Source: Rapana venosa (lineage: Eukaryota > Mollusca > Gastropoda > Neogastropoda > Muricidae). From it: a stretch of 64,000 nt of DNA. Made by a program: the position numbers and the translations under genes. The notes beneath the pieces are model-generated. The model did not search any database. It was not told the origin of the DNA and was given only the letters and a program-made list of their open reading frames with translations. Shown piece by piece: positions 32,140 through 43,888 of the stretch; position 1 is the first letter of the stretch; each line of letters begins with the position of its first letter. The stretch lies in assembly GCA_028751875.1 (NCBI GenBank), contig CM054141.1, positions 74,119,646 to 74,183,645 of the forward strand, in the 5' to 3' direction.

Positions 32140-32530
32140 GTGGCTTTTTTTGGGGGGAAGGGGATTTTTGGGGAAATCACGCTTTTTTTGGGGGAAAGGT
32201 GGGGACTTCACGTGGGAAAGGTGGGGACTTCAGTGGGGGAAAGGGGGACTTCAGGTGGGAAGGTGGTGGCCCTCAGGTGGAAAGGTGGGCTTCAGTGTGG
32301 GAAAGGGGGTTGGACTTCAGGGGGGAAAGGGGTGGGGCCCTCAGTGTGGGGGGGGGGTGGACTTCAGGTGGGAAGGTGGTGGACTTCAGCGGGGGAAAGG
32401 GTGGGGGGCCCTCAGTGTGGGAAAGGGTGGTGGACTTCAGGGGGAAAGGTGGTGGACTTCAGGTGGGAAAGGGGTGGACTTCCGTGGGAAAGGGGGGTGG
32501 ACTTCAGCGTGGGAAAGGCCAAAAAGTGGC
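32140..32530. repeat. Roughly 21-bp minisatellite
   Basis: Units of the form GGTGGACTTCAGGTGGGAAA repeat through the interval; Gly-rich plus-strand frames are repeat translations. Confidence 0.88.
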
Positions 32531-32569
32531 AGTAAGTCTGACGGTGTCAGCCTTGGTGTCCACTTTTTT

Positions 32570-32790
32570 GGGGTGTCACTCCCCAGCAGAGCTGCTTCAG
32601 TCCCCCCTCTCTTGACCCCCAATCACTGCCGCAGAGCGCTTCGTCCCCCCCTCTCTAACCCCAATCCCCCCCCACAGGCTGCTGCAGTCCCCCCTCCTTT
32701 GCCCCCAATCCCCCAGCAGAGCTGCGCAGCCCTCCCTCTTTCCCCCATATGAGAAAAAGGGGTGCAGCCCTCCCTCTTTTGAAATATGGA
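32570..32790. repeat. Roughly 43-bp minisatellite
   Basis: Units contain AGCAGAGCTGCTGCAGTCCC, CCCTCTCTTGACCC and CCAATC, near 32586, 32630, 32676 and 32715. The array runs into the assembly gap. Confidence 0.85.
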
Positions 32791-32799
32791 GAGCTGTGA

Positions 32800-33299
32800 N
32801 NNNNNNNNNNNNNNNNNNNNNNNNNNNNNNNNNNNNNNNNNNNNNNNNNNNNNNNNNNNNNNNNNNNNNNNNNNNNNNNNNNNNNNNNNNNNNNNNNNNN
32901 NNNNNNNNNNNNNNNNNNNNNNNNNNNNNNNNNNNNNNNNNNNNNNNNNNNNNNNNNNNNNNNNNNNNNNNNNNNNNNNNNNNNNNNNNNNNNNNNNNNN
33001 NNNNNNNNNNNNNNNNNNNNNNNNNNNNNNNNNNNNNNNNNNNNNNNNNNNNNNNNNNNNNNNNNNNNNNNNNNNNNNNNNNNNNNNNNNNNNNNNNNNN
33101 NNNNNNNNNNNNNNNNNNNNNNNNNNNNNNNNNNNNNNNNNNNNNNNNNNNNNNNNNNNNNNNNNNNNNNNNNNNNNNNNNNNNNNNNNNNNNNNNNNNN
33201 NNNNNNNNNNNNNNNNNNNNNNNNNNNNNNNNNNNNNNNNNNNNNNNNNNNNNNNNNNNNNNNNNNNNNNNNNNNNNNNNNNNNNNNNNNNNNNNNNNN
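32800..33299. other. Assembly gap (500 N)
   Basis: Exactly 500 consecutive N, a conventional scaffold placeholder; the real distance is unknown. Any protein frame across it is meaningless. Confidence 0.99.
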
Positions 33300-33633
33300 T
33301 TTTCCCCTTTTCCCTTTGTTTTTTTTTTTGGGGGGGTTTTTTTTTCTTGTTTTGGGGGCTTCTAGTTTTAAAAGGTTAAAAATTTTTTTTTTTTTCAAAA
33401 GGGAAAAATTTTCCCTTAATTTTTTTTTTTTTTTTAAACCCCCCATTTATTTTACCCTCGGCCGACCCTTTTTTTTAAAATTTTTGGGTTTTTATTTTTG
33501 GAGGGGGGGGGGGAAAATAAAAAATTAAATTCCTTTTAAAGGAAAAGGGGGAAAAAAAAATGGAAAGGGGGGGGGGAACCCCTTTTTTTAAATTGGGGGT
33601 TTGAAAAACCCCCGGGGGGGGGGGGGGGGGGGG

Positions 33634-33684
<51 letters not shown>

Positions 33685-33690
33685 GAAGGA
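33300..33690. other. Homopolymer-rich contig edge with poly-A
   Basis: T, A, G and C runs up to the gap, ending in about 45 A at 33637-33682. No feature; low-quality edge. Confidence 0.6.
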
Positions 33691-34238
33691 GAGAGAGAGT
33701 GGAGAGAGAGGAGGGTAGAGTAGAGAGAGAGAGGAGAGATGGAGGAGAGAGAGGGTGGAGAGAGAGAGAGTGAGTGGAGGTGAGAGAGATAGAAGAGAGA
33801 GAGGAGATGAAGCAAAAGAAAATTTTGAGAAGAGTGGATGAAGAGAGAGAGAGAGAGTGGATGAAGAGAGATGGAAGAGGGGTGGAGATGAGAGGGAGGG
33901 TGGAGTAAAGAGATGAGAGAGAGGTTGGAGGACGAGAGAGAGGGGTGGAGAATGAGGGGTGAGAGAGTGCAGGAGAGACGGACGAGGATGGAGAAGAGTT
34001 AGAGAGAGATAGGGATGGAGACAGAGAAAGAAGTGGAGATGAGAGAGAGGGAGGGAGAGAGAGAGAAGAGGACTGAGATTGGAAAGAGAAAGAGAGGTGT
34101 AGAAAATAATGAGAGAGAGAGAGTGGAGGAAGAGAAAAACGATGGAGACATAGAGAGAGAAGGGTGGAGAAGAGAGAGAAGCGGGGGGAGTGGAGGAGAG
34201 AGGAGGAGGGATGAGAGAAGAGAGAAGAGAGAGAAGGG

Positions 34239-34271
<33 letters not shown>

Positions 34272-35165
34272 GAGAGGAGAAAGTGGATTTGATATGAGAG
34301 AGAGAGGGGTGAGAAGAGAGAAAGAGGAGGTGGGAGAGGAGAAAAGAGAGAAAAAGAGGGTGGAACATGAGGAGAGAGAGGGGTGAGAGGAGAGAGAGGG
34401 GGTGGAGGTAGGGAAAGATTAGATGAAGAACGAGAGGGGTAGGAAAGCGACTCGTGGACAAGAAAGAGGAGGATGGAGAATAAGAGTGGAGGGTGGAAAA
34501 GAGAGTGGAGAAGAGAGAAAGGGGGATTTGGAGAGAGAGAGAGGGGGTGGAGAAGAGAGAAAGAGGGGAGGGGGTGGAGAAAAGAGAGAAAAAGAGGGTG
34601 GAGAAGAGAGAGAGGGGGTGGAGAGAGAGGGGGGGTGGGGGGGGGTAGAGAGAGAGAGGAGAGGGGTAGGAGAAGAGACTTGGCAAGAGAGAGAGGATGG
34701 AGAATAAAGAGTGAGAGGGTGGAAAAGAGAGAAGAGAGCGAGATGAGGTGGTAGAAGAGAGAGAGGGGGGGGGTGGAGAAGAGAGAGGGTGGAGAGGAGA
34801 GGAGGGTAGAGAAGAGAGAGAGGGGTGGAGAAGAAGAAGAGAGGGTGAGGAGAAGAGAGGAGGGGTGAGAAGAGAGAGGGTGAAGAAGAAGAGAGAGGGT
34901 GGAGAAGAGAGAGAGGGGTAGAGATAGAGAGAGAGGGGTGGAGAAGAGAGAGAGAGAGAGGGATGAAGAAGGATACAGGGGGGCAGGGTCGAGAAAGAGA
35001 GAGGACGATGGAGAGAGTAGAAAGGGGTGAGAAGAGAGAGAGGAGAGGATGGAGAAGATAGAGGGAGAGGATGGAGAAGACAGGAGAGAGAGAGGGTGGA
35101 GAACAGAGAGAGAGAGGGGGTGGTGGAAAAGAAGAAGAAGAGAGGTGGAGAAGAGAGAGTGGTGG
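33691..35165. repeat. GA-rich minisatellite array, copy 1
   Basis: About 1.5 kb of GAGAGAG with recurring GGTGGAGAAGAGAGAG units. Glu/Arg frames on the plus strand and Ser/Leu frames on the minus strand are artefacts. A very similar array at 50228-51704 precedes the second copy of segment D. Confidence 0.93.
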
Positions 35166-35320
35166 TGAGAAGGGAGAAAGGGGGGGGGGGGGGGGGAAAA
35201 AAAAAGGGGGGGGAGAGGGGGCGAAGGGGGGGAAAGGGGAGGGGGAGAAAAAGGGGGGGAGGGAAGGGGGGGGGGAAAAAAAGGGGGGGGGGGGTGGGGG
35301 GAAAAAGGGGAGGGGGGGGG
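35166..35320. other. G/A homopolymer stretch
   Basis: Poly-G with AAAA blocks joins the GA array to segment D. It occupies the position held by clean GA repeats before the second D copy, so it is probably a poor consensus of the same array. Confidence 0.6.
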
Positions 35321-35329
35321 AGCGTTACG

Positions 35330-38300
35330 TCTCCCTCGCTCTCGCCTTATAAATCGCCGCTCTCTCTCTCTCTCTTCATGCGCCCCTCTCCCCCCTCTCG
35401 GGTGATTCTACCTCTCGTCGTCTCGAGTCATGCGCTCTGCTCACGGCTCGCGTGTTGCGCCCGCTCCGCTCTGGTAGGACTGCTCGCGCTCTCTTGTATG
35501 TCCTCATTGCCATTCTCTCTCTCTATCCTTCTCTCTCCTCCCGTCGCATGCTCGCGCTCTCGCTCACCTATTGTGTCCTCGCTCTCCCTCTATTCTCGCT
35601 CTCTCTATTGCTTCCTCTCTCTCTCGTCCTCTCTCTCTCTCTATTCGCTCGTTCCCCCGCTGCTTTACGCTCATCCTCTCTAGCTCTCTCTCTCTAAGGC
35701 TCGCGCTCCATCCCTATTCGCCCCACGCGCTCTCTTTTATTCTCCTCGCTCTCCGCCTTTTTTTTTATCTGCGTCTCGCGTCGTCTTTATTCCCCGCTCT
35801 CCCTCTCGCTGCTTTTATTCTCCTCGCTCCTGCTCTGTGTATTGCTCCTCTTCTGCTTGTTCAAATCGCATCTCGCTCTCCGTTTCATTCTCCTCCCGCT
35901 CGTTGGTCCGTATTATGTCTCCTCTCGCTCCCCCCTGCTGTTATTCTGCCGCTCTCGCCTCTTTGAGTTCTCCTCTGGTATACTCCTCTCGCTCTTTTTT
36001 ACTTGCGTCCTCGCCAGTTTTATCCTCTCTCTCTCTTCATTCTCCACCCTCTCTCTCTTCATTCTCCACCTCTCGCCCTGTTATTCTCCTCCTCTCAGGT
36101 TTTGTTGTTTGTTAGAATCATGACTCTCTCTCAGGTGATTCGCCGCTCTCTCTCTTTTTTTATTCTCCTCTCACCTCTTTATTCTCCTTCTTTCACGCTT
36201 AGTGCTCCTCTCTCTCTCTTTACTCTCCAACGCGCTCGTCCGTTTTTTTCTCCTCTCTCTCTCTCTCTGCTTCTCCTCTCCCTCCCTGGTCGTCTGTTTA
36301 CTCGCACCTCTCTCTCTGTCATTCACCCTCTCCCTTTTTTTTTTTTATTGTATTCGTCCCCCCCCCCCTCTCTTCTCTTCGTTCGTCTCCGCCCTCTTTC
36401 GTTTCCCATTTCGCCTCCCTCTTGTCTCTCTTCATGTCCTCCCCTCTCGCCTCTCGCTCTGTACTTCTCCCCTCGCTCTGTGTATTCTCCCCGCTCTCCC
36501 TTTCAATTCTCCTCTGCCCTCTAGGACCCTCCCTCTCTCTATCCTCCTCTCGTCGTCGCGTTTTATCTACTCCTCTCTGTATCTCCTCTCTCTGCGATGT
36601 TGGCAATTGTCCTCCTCTCTTCTTCCTCCTCCCGCCCGCTTGTATATTCTCCCGCGCGTCTCTTTAGTCGCCCGCTCTCGTTTTTCAATTCTCCTCTCTC
36701 ACTCCTCCGCGCGCCCTTTAATTATTATTCTGCCGTCTCTCCACGAAGTGCTCCCTCCGCGCCTGTGTGTTTTTGTGCACTCCCTCGCTGTCGTGCTCCG
36801 CGCGCCCGCTTAATGCTCCTCGCTCGCGCTGCGCTCTGGATTCCTCAGACCGCCTCTCACATTTTACCATTCTCCGTCGCTCTCTTATGCTCATCTTCTC
36901 TCTTTTTTCTCCCCTTTCTCTCCCTTTTTCATTCTCCTCTGCTGCTGCGAAAGTTATTAGCCACTCGCGCGTCTCGGTATTGATTCTCCTTCTCGCGCGC
37001 GCTCCCCGTTTATCGCCTCTCCATCGCTTTGTGAGCTCCTGTCGTCTCTCTCGTGTATTCTCCTCCTCGCGCTCTTAATTCCCCTCTCTGCCCTCTCGCG
37101 TTAGTTCTCCGCCTCTCGCGCGCTCTCTCGCTCTTTCTCTCTCTCTTCAAGTGTGTCGCCCCGCTCGCTGCTTGTTCATTTCTCCTCGCGCGTCCCCGCT
37201 CTATCCGCCTCCGCCGTCTCAGGTTGGAGTGAGGTCTCCTACTCTCTCTTCTTTTATGCTCCGGCTCTTTCGCGTGGCGTTATTCGCCGCGCGCTGTCGC
37301 TTTATGAAGTCTCCATCTATCTCGCACTATAGTCCGCCTCTCCCTCGCTTTTTTCTCCTCCCGCTCTTCGCTTTTAGTCTTGCTCTCTCGCTCGCGTGAG
37401 TTGCCCCGCTCGCTCTCTTTTATTCTTCGCTCTCTCTCCCTCGCCTTTTTTTCACTCTGCCTCTCTCTCGTTTTTCAATTATCCCTCTCGCCCGCTGTAA
37501 TTCTCCCTCTCTCTAGCGCGCGCGCGCTCTCGATCGAGCGCCCGATCGAGCCGCGGGGAGGGAGACCGCGCTCGTCGGATCAGGATGATACCCCGAGGGA
37601 GTGAAGTCTGTACCCGCGCTCAGCGCGGCAGGCGCCGCTCTCGCGCGGGGATGCCTCAGCTGCGCGTCCACGCGTGCCGACCCGCCCGAGCCGCGGGAGG
37701 GGGGTATGGCGCCCGCCCGCGCGCGCGCGGGGAGGAACCTCGCGCCTTACTGCGTGTGTAAATCGCCCTGGCGTCTCTGCGCGCGCGTTAGGCTGCAGTC
37801 CCCCGCGCGGTCAGCTCCTCGCGCGCGCGGGTGGTTTGTTTGATTTGCCCTGTCTCGCTCGCACTGTGAGGCGCCACGCCTCTCGCGCTTGATTCGCATC
37901 GCTCTGAGTGTGGGCAAAGTCGACATCGCTCGAGCCCTGCGCCGTCGTTGCCGCGCGCCCCTTCTCTTGTTTGCCTTCGCCGCTCTTGGTAGTGTCTCCT
38001 CGCTCGCGCTGTATCCTCAACCTCTCGATCGGCGCCTGTTCTGCTCTCACTCTCTCTGTTGGCTCCGTCGCTCGCGCGCTTATTTATTTTCCGCTCTCCT
38101 CACTATAGGCGCCCGCGCGCGCTCGTGTTTGTAATTCAACTCTCTTCGATTCCTACTCTCCTCAGTTGTGTTCACATTTGTGCCAGGCGCCTCTGCTGCG
38201 CTCCGCGCACGAGGCTCCGCTCTCCCCCGCGGGATAGCTCAACCTCTCTCCCAGATGCATTGCTCCCCTCGCACTCTCGCTTGGAGTGTCTCCCCGCTCC

Positions 38301-41300
38301 GCTCGTTACCTCCTCCTCTCACACTAAGTATGCTTCCTCGCTCTCACTCGATGAGTTGCTCCGCGCCCGCGCGCGCTGGAGGCTCCTCGCTCTCCATGCG
38401 CGTTATTTCTCCGCGCCCCTCTTGTGTGCGCCTCGCTCTAGCGTTTAGTTTGTCTCCCCCGACTCTGCCCTAGTCATTCTCCAGCGCTCTTCGTGCGTGA
38501 TCGCCCTCTCGCCGCGTTCGCACTTTATTATGCCGCTACGCTCTCTCGGTGTAGAATGCTCCGCTGCGCGCCCCTCTCAAGGTCTCCCCGCTCCTCCGTG
38601 TTACCAACGCTCTCCCGCGTTTTTATCCGCCGCCCCGGTGCGCGCGATGCCTCCTTCTAGCGCCGTGAGGTGGTTATGCCGCCTCGCTCGCTCTCCATTC
38701 CCCTCGCCTCGCTCCCCTGTATGCGTCCTCGCTCGCCCCCTAGCCCCCGCTCGCGCGCATGTGGGTTATCTCCCGTCGTTATACTCCTCGCTCTCGTCTC
38801 TCTCGTCTCGTCGCTCTCTCTCTCCGCTCTGCGCTCTCTCGCTCGCTCTCGAGCTCTTCTCTCTCTGCTCGTCATGTCCGCCGCTCTTCTCCGTTTATCT
38901 GCCCTCTCGCCCATCTATTCATCCTCTCCCTCTCGCTGTCTTCTTTCATCCCCTCGCCCTCTCTCTCGTCGGTATGAGCCTCGCGCCCGTCGGCTGGGTT
39001 AGTGTAGCCGCGCGCGCTCGCCGTGATTTTCACCCCCTCTCTGACGGCTCCTCGCTCTCTCTCTTTTTAGTTTTACGCCGCGCTCTCGCTCGCACTGTTA
39101 GTCTCCACTCCTCTCTCTCTGTATTTTCTGCCACCCCCCCTCTTACTTCTCCTCTCTCTCTTCTTTCCTTGTGATTGGAGCTCCTCGCGCGCTCACGTTA
39201 GGCACACTCGCCGCGCCCTTACAGGCTCCTTCTCTCTTTTTTTGGTCAATGCTCCTGCTCTCTGAATCCTCCTCTCTCGCTCTTTCTCTCAACCTCGCTC
39301 TCTTCCCATGTCGTCTTCTCTCTCTCTGGTATTCCTCCGCGCGTCGCTCCGCTGGTATTCGCCGCTCGTTCCCACTAGAGTCCCTCGCGCCCTGGTTTTA
39401 ATTCAACCGCTCCTCCCACTATGATGCGCCGCTCTCTCGCTTGGGTAAAGTCACCGCGCTCGACTCGCCGCCTCGTATCTTTGGGGGATATTCCCGCGCG
39501 CTCGTCGCCAGCCTCCTCTCTCTCCCTCTTCGAGTCGCATACATCGCGCTCTATAATTCTCCCCGCTCACTCTCTCCTTGATCGCCTCTCCCTCTCTGTG
39601 GAAGTCCGCCGCGATGCTCACACTAATTCGCCTCTCTCGCACACGTATATGACAGCTCTCTCTCGTGCCCTAGCCTCCTCGCTGCTCTGATCTTTATTGC
39701 TCCTCTCTGCACCCGTTAGGCTCCCGCGCTCTACGCCTACCGTTATTCTGCCGCTCCCGCGTGGAGTCCTCTCTCTCTCGCTTTTATGCGCCCCTCCCCT
39801 CCCTAGTGTTGCAGGTGTGTGCGCCTCTCTCTCGCTTTGGATTCTCCCGCTCCTCTCCTCACTTATTACCCGCGCTCTCTCTTAAATATGCTCTCTTCTC
39901 TCAGTCTCCTCTCTCTTCTCGTATGCACCTCGCTCCTCTTTGTATTCTCGTCTCTCTTGTCTCTTATCCCATCTCTTCCTCGTTGGGTGTGATTCTCCGC
40001 GCTCTCTCTGCTCACATCTCCTCTCTCCCCCTCTTGATGCTCAAACACCCCTCTATCTATGTCAGGCGCCCCTCGCCAACTCGCTCGGGAGTCTCCTCGC
40101 CCTCTCGTAATCCTCCTTGCCTCTCACACTATAGTCTCCGCGCGCTCACACGATGAGGAACCTCGCTCTCTGTCGGTTGGCTTTTCCGCCTCTCTCGATG
40201 TCTGTGACACGTCCTCTCCTCCACGGCTCTGTAGTCTCCTCGCTCACCCTTGAGTCGCCTCGCTCATCCGGTAGTCCCTGCACCCTATTGATTCTCCTCT
40301 CCTCTCCTCTTCGGATTCGCCCCCCCCCCTCCGTCCCGTATTTGATCCTCCGATCTCTCTCTTCTTGATTCTGCCCTCGCGCGGCCGCTCGTTGATATCC
40401 TCGCTCTCGCGTGTGAGGATCTCCCGGTTCTTGCTCCCTCGCATTCGCCGCTCTCTTCTTGATCACCTCTCTTCTCTGTTTTGTTACTCGCTCTCTTCCC
40501 TCTCTTTTTATCCTTCCGCTCTCTCTGTTTGCAGTCTCCTCTCTCACTCTTTCATTCCACATCCTCTCGCTCGGTATTCTCCCGTCGCTCGCTCCCGATC
40601 CCCCCTCTCTCGCGTGTTGAATCCCCCTCGCCCCGCTCGTACGCCCTCTTATGCCCGCGCTCTCGCTCGTCTCTCTCTCTCTCGCGCCTCTCTGCGCGCG
40701 CGCGCAGCGCCTCCTGCTCTCTCTCGCGCTCGCATATCTCCTCGCTCTCGCTTATTCTCCTCCCCTCGTGCTTTAAATTTAATGACTCCGCCCTCTCCTC
40801 ACGGTGTGCTCCTCTCCTCTTGTGTTCTAGTCTTCCTCGCTCCCCCCCGGAATTGCGCCGCGCGCGCGTCTCGCTCGCTCTCGCCTGCGCTTCTCTCTCT
40901 CTCGCGGATGCGCCCCTCTCCTTAGATAGTACTCCACTCTCTTTTGTCAATTCTCCTCTCTATTTCGGCGGCTCCGCGCCACTTATCCCCCTCTCCCCTC
41001 TCTTTTAGGTAAATCCTCCTCTCTCTCCCTCTTCATTCTCCTCTCCTCCGCTCGTCAGCTCCGCGCGTCCTCGTAGTGGAGTCGCCTCGCTCGGACCACG
41101 CGACCGCCGCGCCGCGCTCCTTGTCTGTGGGAAGCTGCCCTCCCCCCCGCTCGCGGAGGATGCCGCTCTCCCGCGGCTTTATGGCTCCTCTCTCTCTCTG
41201 CTGCCTTGATTCGCCTCCCCCTCGCGTACCGGCCTCCTCGCGCACGCGTCTTGTTGTTGGCAGCGCCGACTCTCGCTCTCACTTTTAGTGTCGCCCACTC

Positions 41301-43615
41301 GCTCGCTCTATATTCTCCTCTCCCTTCTTTGTTCAGCAAGTCTCCCCCTCTCTATGTGTCCTCCTCTCTCTCGCGCTGTCCGTCTCCCGTCGCGCTGCTT
41401 TTGTCAATTCTCCTCGCGGGATCGTCCGCTCGTCTCATTGTACTCTCAACCTCACTCTCCCCTTGCTCCATTCTTGTCTCCACGCTCCTTTTATTCTCAT
41501 CTCCTCTCGCTCTTGATGCTCCTTCTCTCTCTCACTATATGCCCCTCTCTCTTTTTGGTTAAGTCACCTCTCGCTCTATGCCCCTCGCTCGCTTTTGGCC
41601 TTATTCGCCCTGCTCACGCTCGCGATGCTCCGCGCGCTCCCGCTTGGAGGCCGCCCCACTCTCGCGTGCTGTGTGTTTAGGCGTCCGCGTCCTGCGTGTC
41701 GCACTGGGATGATCCTCGCCAGCGCTCCTCTTGTTAGTATTCTCCCCTCCCTCTCGCGCTCTCGCTCCTCATCCTGCTCTCGGGTTTGGTCTCGCTCGTT
41801 TTGTATTTCTCCTCTCTCTCTCGTTATGTCACCTCGCTCTCTCTGGTTGGAAGTTCTCCGCTCTCTGTGCGCTGTCTATCTCCCCTACTCGTCTCGCGCT
41901 CTTTGAGTTGCGCCGCTCCCTCTCTGGAGTGAAAGTCTCCCTCTCACTCGCTCGCGCTGCGCTCTCTCTCTGCGCCCGCGCTCTCTCTCACTTTGTCTCC
42001 GCGCTTCTCTCGTTTTGTACTCGCCCTCGCTCGCTCCTGTTCAATGTTCGCCTCTCTCCCTCTGAATTCGTCCTCGCTCCTCTCTGCTCTCTCTCTCTCT
42101 CTCTCCGCATTTTCTCTTCTCTATCTCTATAGTACGGCCTCTCTTGCTTGTTGCAAGGCTCCGGCGCTGTCGTCTCCTCGCTCCGGTCATTATTCTCCTC
42201 CCTCCTCTATTAGTGAAATGCTCCTCTCTCTCTCTTCTTCTCCTCTCTTCTTCTCTCGTGGTCCTCCTCCGCTCGCTCTCGCTTGCCATTCGCCCCTCTC
42301 TCGCGCTCGTTTTTATCGTCCTCTCGCTCTTGATTCTCCTGCGCTCTCGCGCCCTTTAGGCTCCTCTCCCTCACTCCTTTTTATTATCCTTCTCTCGCTT
42401 TTCCATTCGCCTCGCTCTGTCTGTCTCGTGAATTCTCCCTCTCCTCTCTCCCGTGTGTATTCGCCCTCTCTCTCTCTCCGTATGCTCCATCTCCCCTCTC
42501 GACGCTCCTTCTCTCTATCGGTGAGGTCTCTCTCTCTCGCCGTCTATTCCTTTCCCCTGCTCTCGCGTTTGTTCAATTCTCCCCTCTCTGCTCGAGATGG
42601 CACGTTCCCCTCTCTCGTCATGCAGCCTGCCCGCGCGCGCGCTCGCTCCGTCGCTCTCTCTCTCTCTCCCGCTCTCTCTCTCTCGCTCGCGCGAGCTCTC
42701 TCTCGCTCTCTGTTATTCGCCTCTCGCTGCGCTTTAGCGCCCCCGTCGTCCAGCCCAGTATGCATCCTGCCTCCGCGACGCGTCAGTGTCCGCCTCTCTC
42801 TCCCTTACTCACCTAATTCTCGCTCTCTTTTAGCGCCTCTTCGCTCGCTCTGTTGTTTCCAAGTTCGCCTCTGCTCTCTAGTTGCTCGTCCCCTACTCGT
42901 GCATTCGCCTCCCTCTCCTCTCACTCTCGCGCGGCAGCGCCCTCTCCTCTCTCTTGATTCTCCTCTCGTCTCTCTTGGTTTATTATCCGCCTGCGTCGCT
43001 CCTCTCGATCTTCGAGGCGCCGCGCTATGCCCGACCCACCGACTCTCGCAACTGTCAGGCGCCTCGACGTCGCGTCGGAGCATGTTGGTCCTCGCGCGCG
43101 CGCCCTTTATCCGCCCCTCACGCTCGCCGATCCTCCTCGCCGTGCTCGTTTTGTGGCATGCGCCGCTCCCTCTCTTCTTCTCGCTGTAATATCATCCATC
43201 TCTCTGGTTTTGCTGAATACGCCTCTCTCCCGCTCGGGTAAATCCCAGCGCCCTCTATTATGCTCCGCCTCTCTCTCGTCACTTGATTCGCCTCGCACGC
43301 GCGTTTTATTCCTGCCTCTCGCCGCGCTTTTGCAGTCTCCTCTCCTCCCCTTGATGCGGCCGCGCCCGCTGCTGTTTGATGCGCCGCTCTCTCCCCCCAA
43401 TTAAACTCCTCTTCTCTTTCTAACTTTATTTCCTCTTCTCTCGCTCGTTTAGGCCGCCTCTCGCGCTATTAGTCGCCTCGCTCGCTTTACCGCTCATCTC
43501 TCTCTCTCTTGATCCGTACGCTGCTCGCGCCTCTTGATTCTCCTCGCTCGTCTCCTCGGAATTCTCCCGTCTTCCGCTTTCTTTATACTGCCTCTCGCTC
43601 TATCGTGAGTCGCCG
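35330..43615. repeat. 8.3-kb CT/CG-rich polypyrimidine tract, copy 1
   Basis: Highly strand-asymmetric sequence of CTCTCT, CGCTCTC and CGCG with recurring TTATTCTCCTCTCGC or TTCATTCTCCACC blocks at roughly 20-35 bp. At 36030-36075 clean TCTCTTCATTCTCCACC units are close to the reverse complement of the GA array unit. The many Ser/Leu/Arg-rich frames (up to 398 codons) are simple-sequence translations with no domain. CG steps inside CT repeats could be real divergence or consensus error. Confidence 0.85.
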
Positions 43616-43888
43616 CGACCAACTCCTTCCTCCAACCGCCATAACCATACCCACTGTCCAACCTGCCCCCCACCCCCGGCCAGCCGGGTTGAGATGACGA
43701 GGGCAACTGCCCAGTCTAGAACACCCCCCAACGCCCACCCAGACACACCCACAGCCCAAGCACACCCGCCCACCACCCGCCCCAACCACACCCAATACTA
43801 GCCAATCCTCCCACCACCCAACTACGTATCGACCTCAACGACCAAATAATAAAAGACAGTCGAATAATACCACCAATACGGCTCCTTA
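43616..43888 (-). other. C/A-rich 3' flank of LINE D
   Basis: CACCCACC-type sequence, GT-rich on the minus strand, lies just 3' of the LINE D coding remnant. It is probably its 3' untranslated end, but no tail or target-site duplication was identified. Confidence 0.4.

Noticed and set aside
32786..33446. ORFs spanning 32800-33299
   Set aside because: They run through 500 N and have no sequence content.
33475..34686. 403-codon Ser/Leu-rich minus-strand ORF
   Set aside because: Reverse translation of the GA minisatellite and poly-A edge.
41993..43189. 398-codon Ser/Leu/Arg-rich protein, also at 58377-59573
   Set aside because: Falls in the CT/CG simple-sequence tract; several overlapping frames are equally open and no domain is present.
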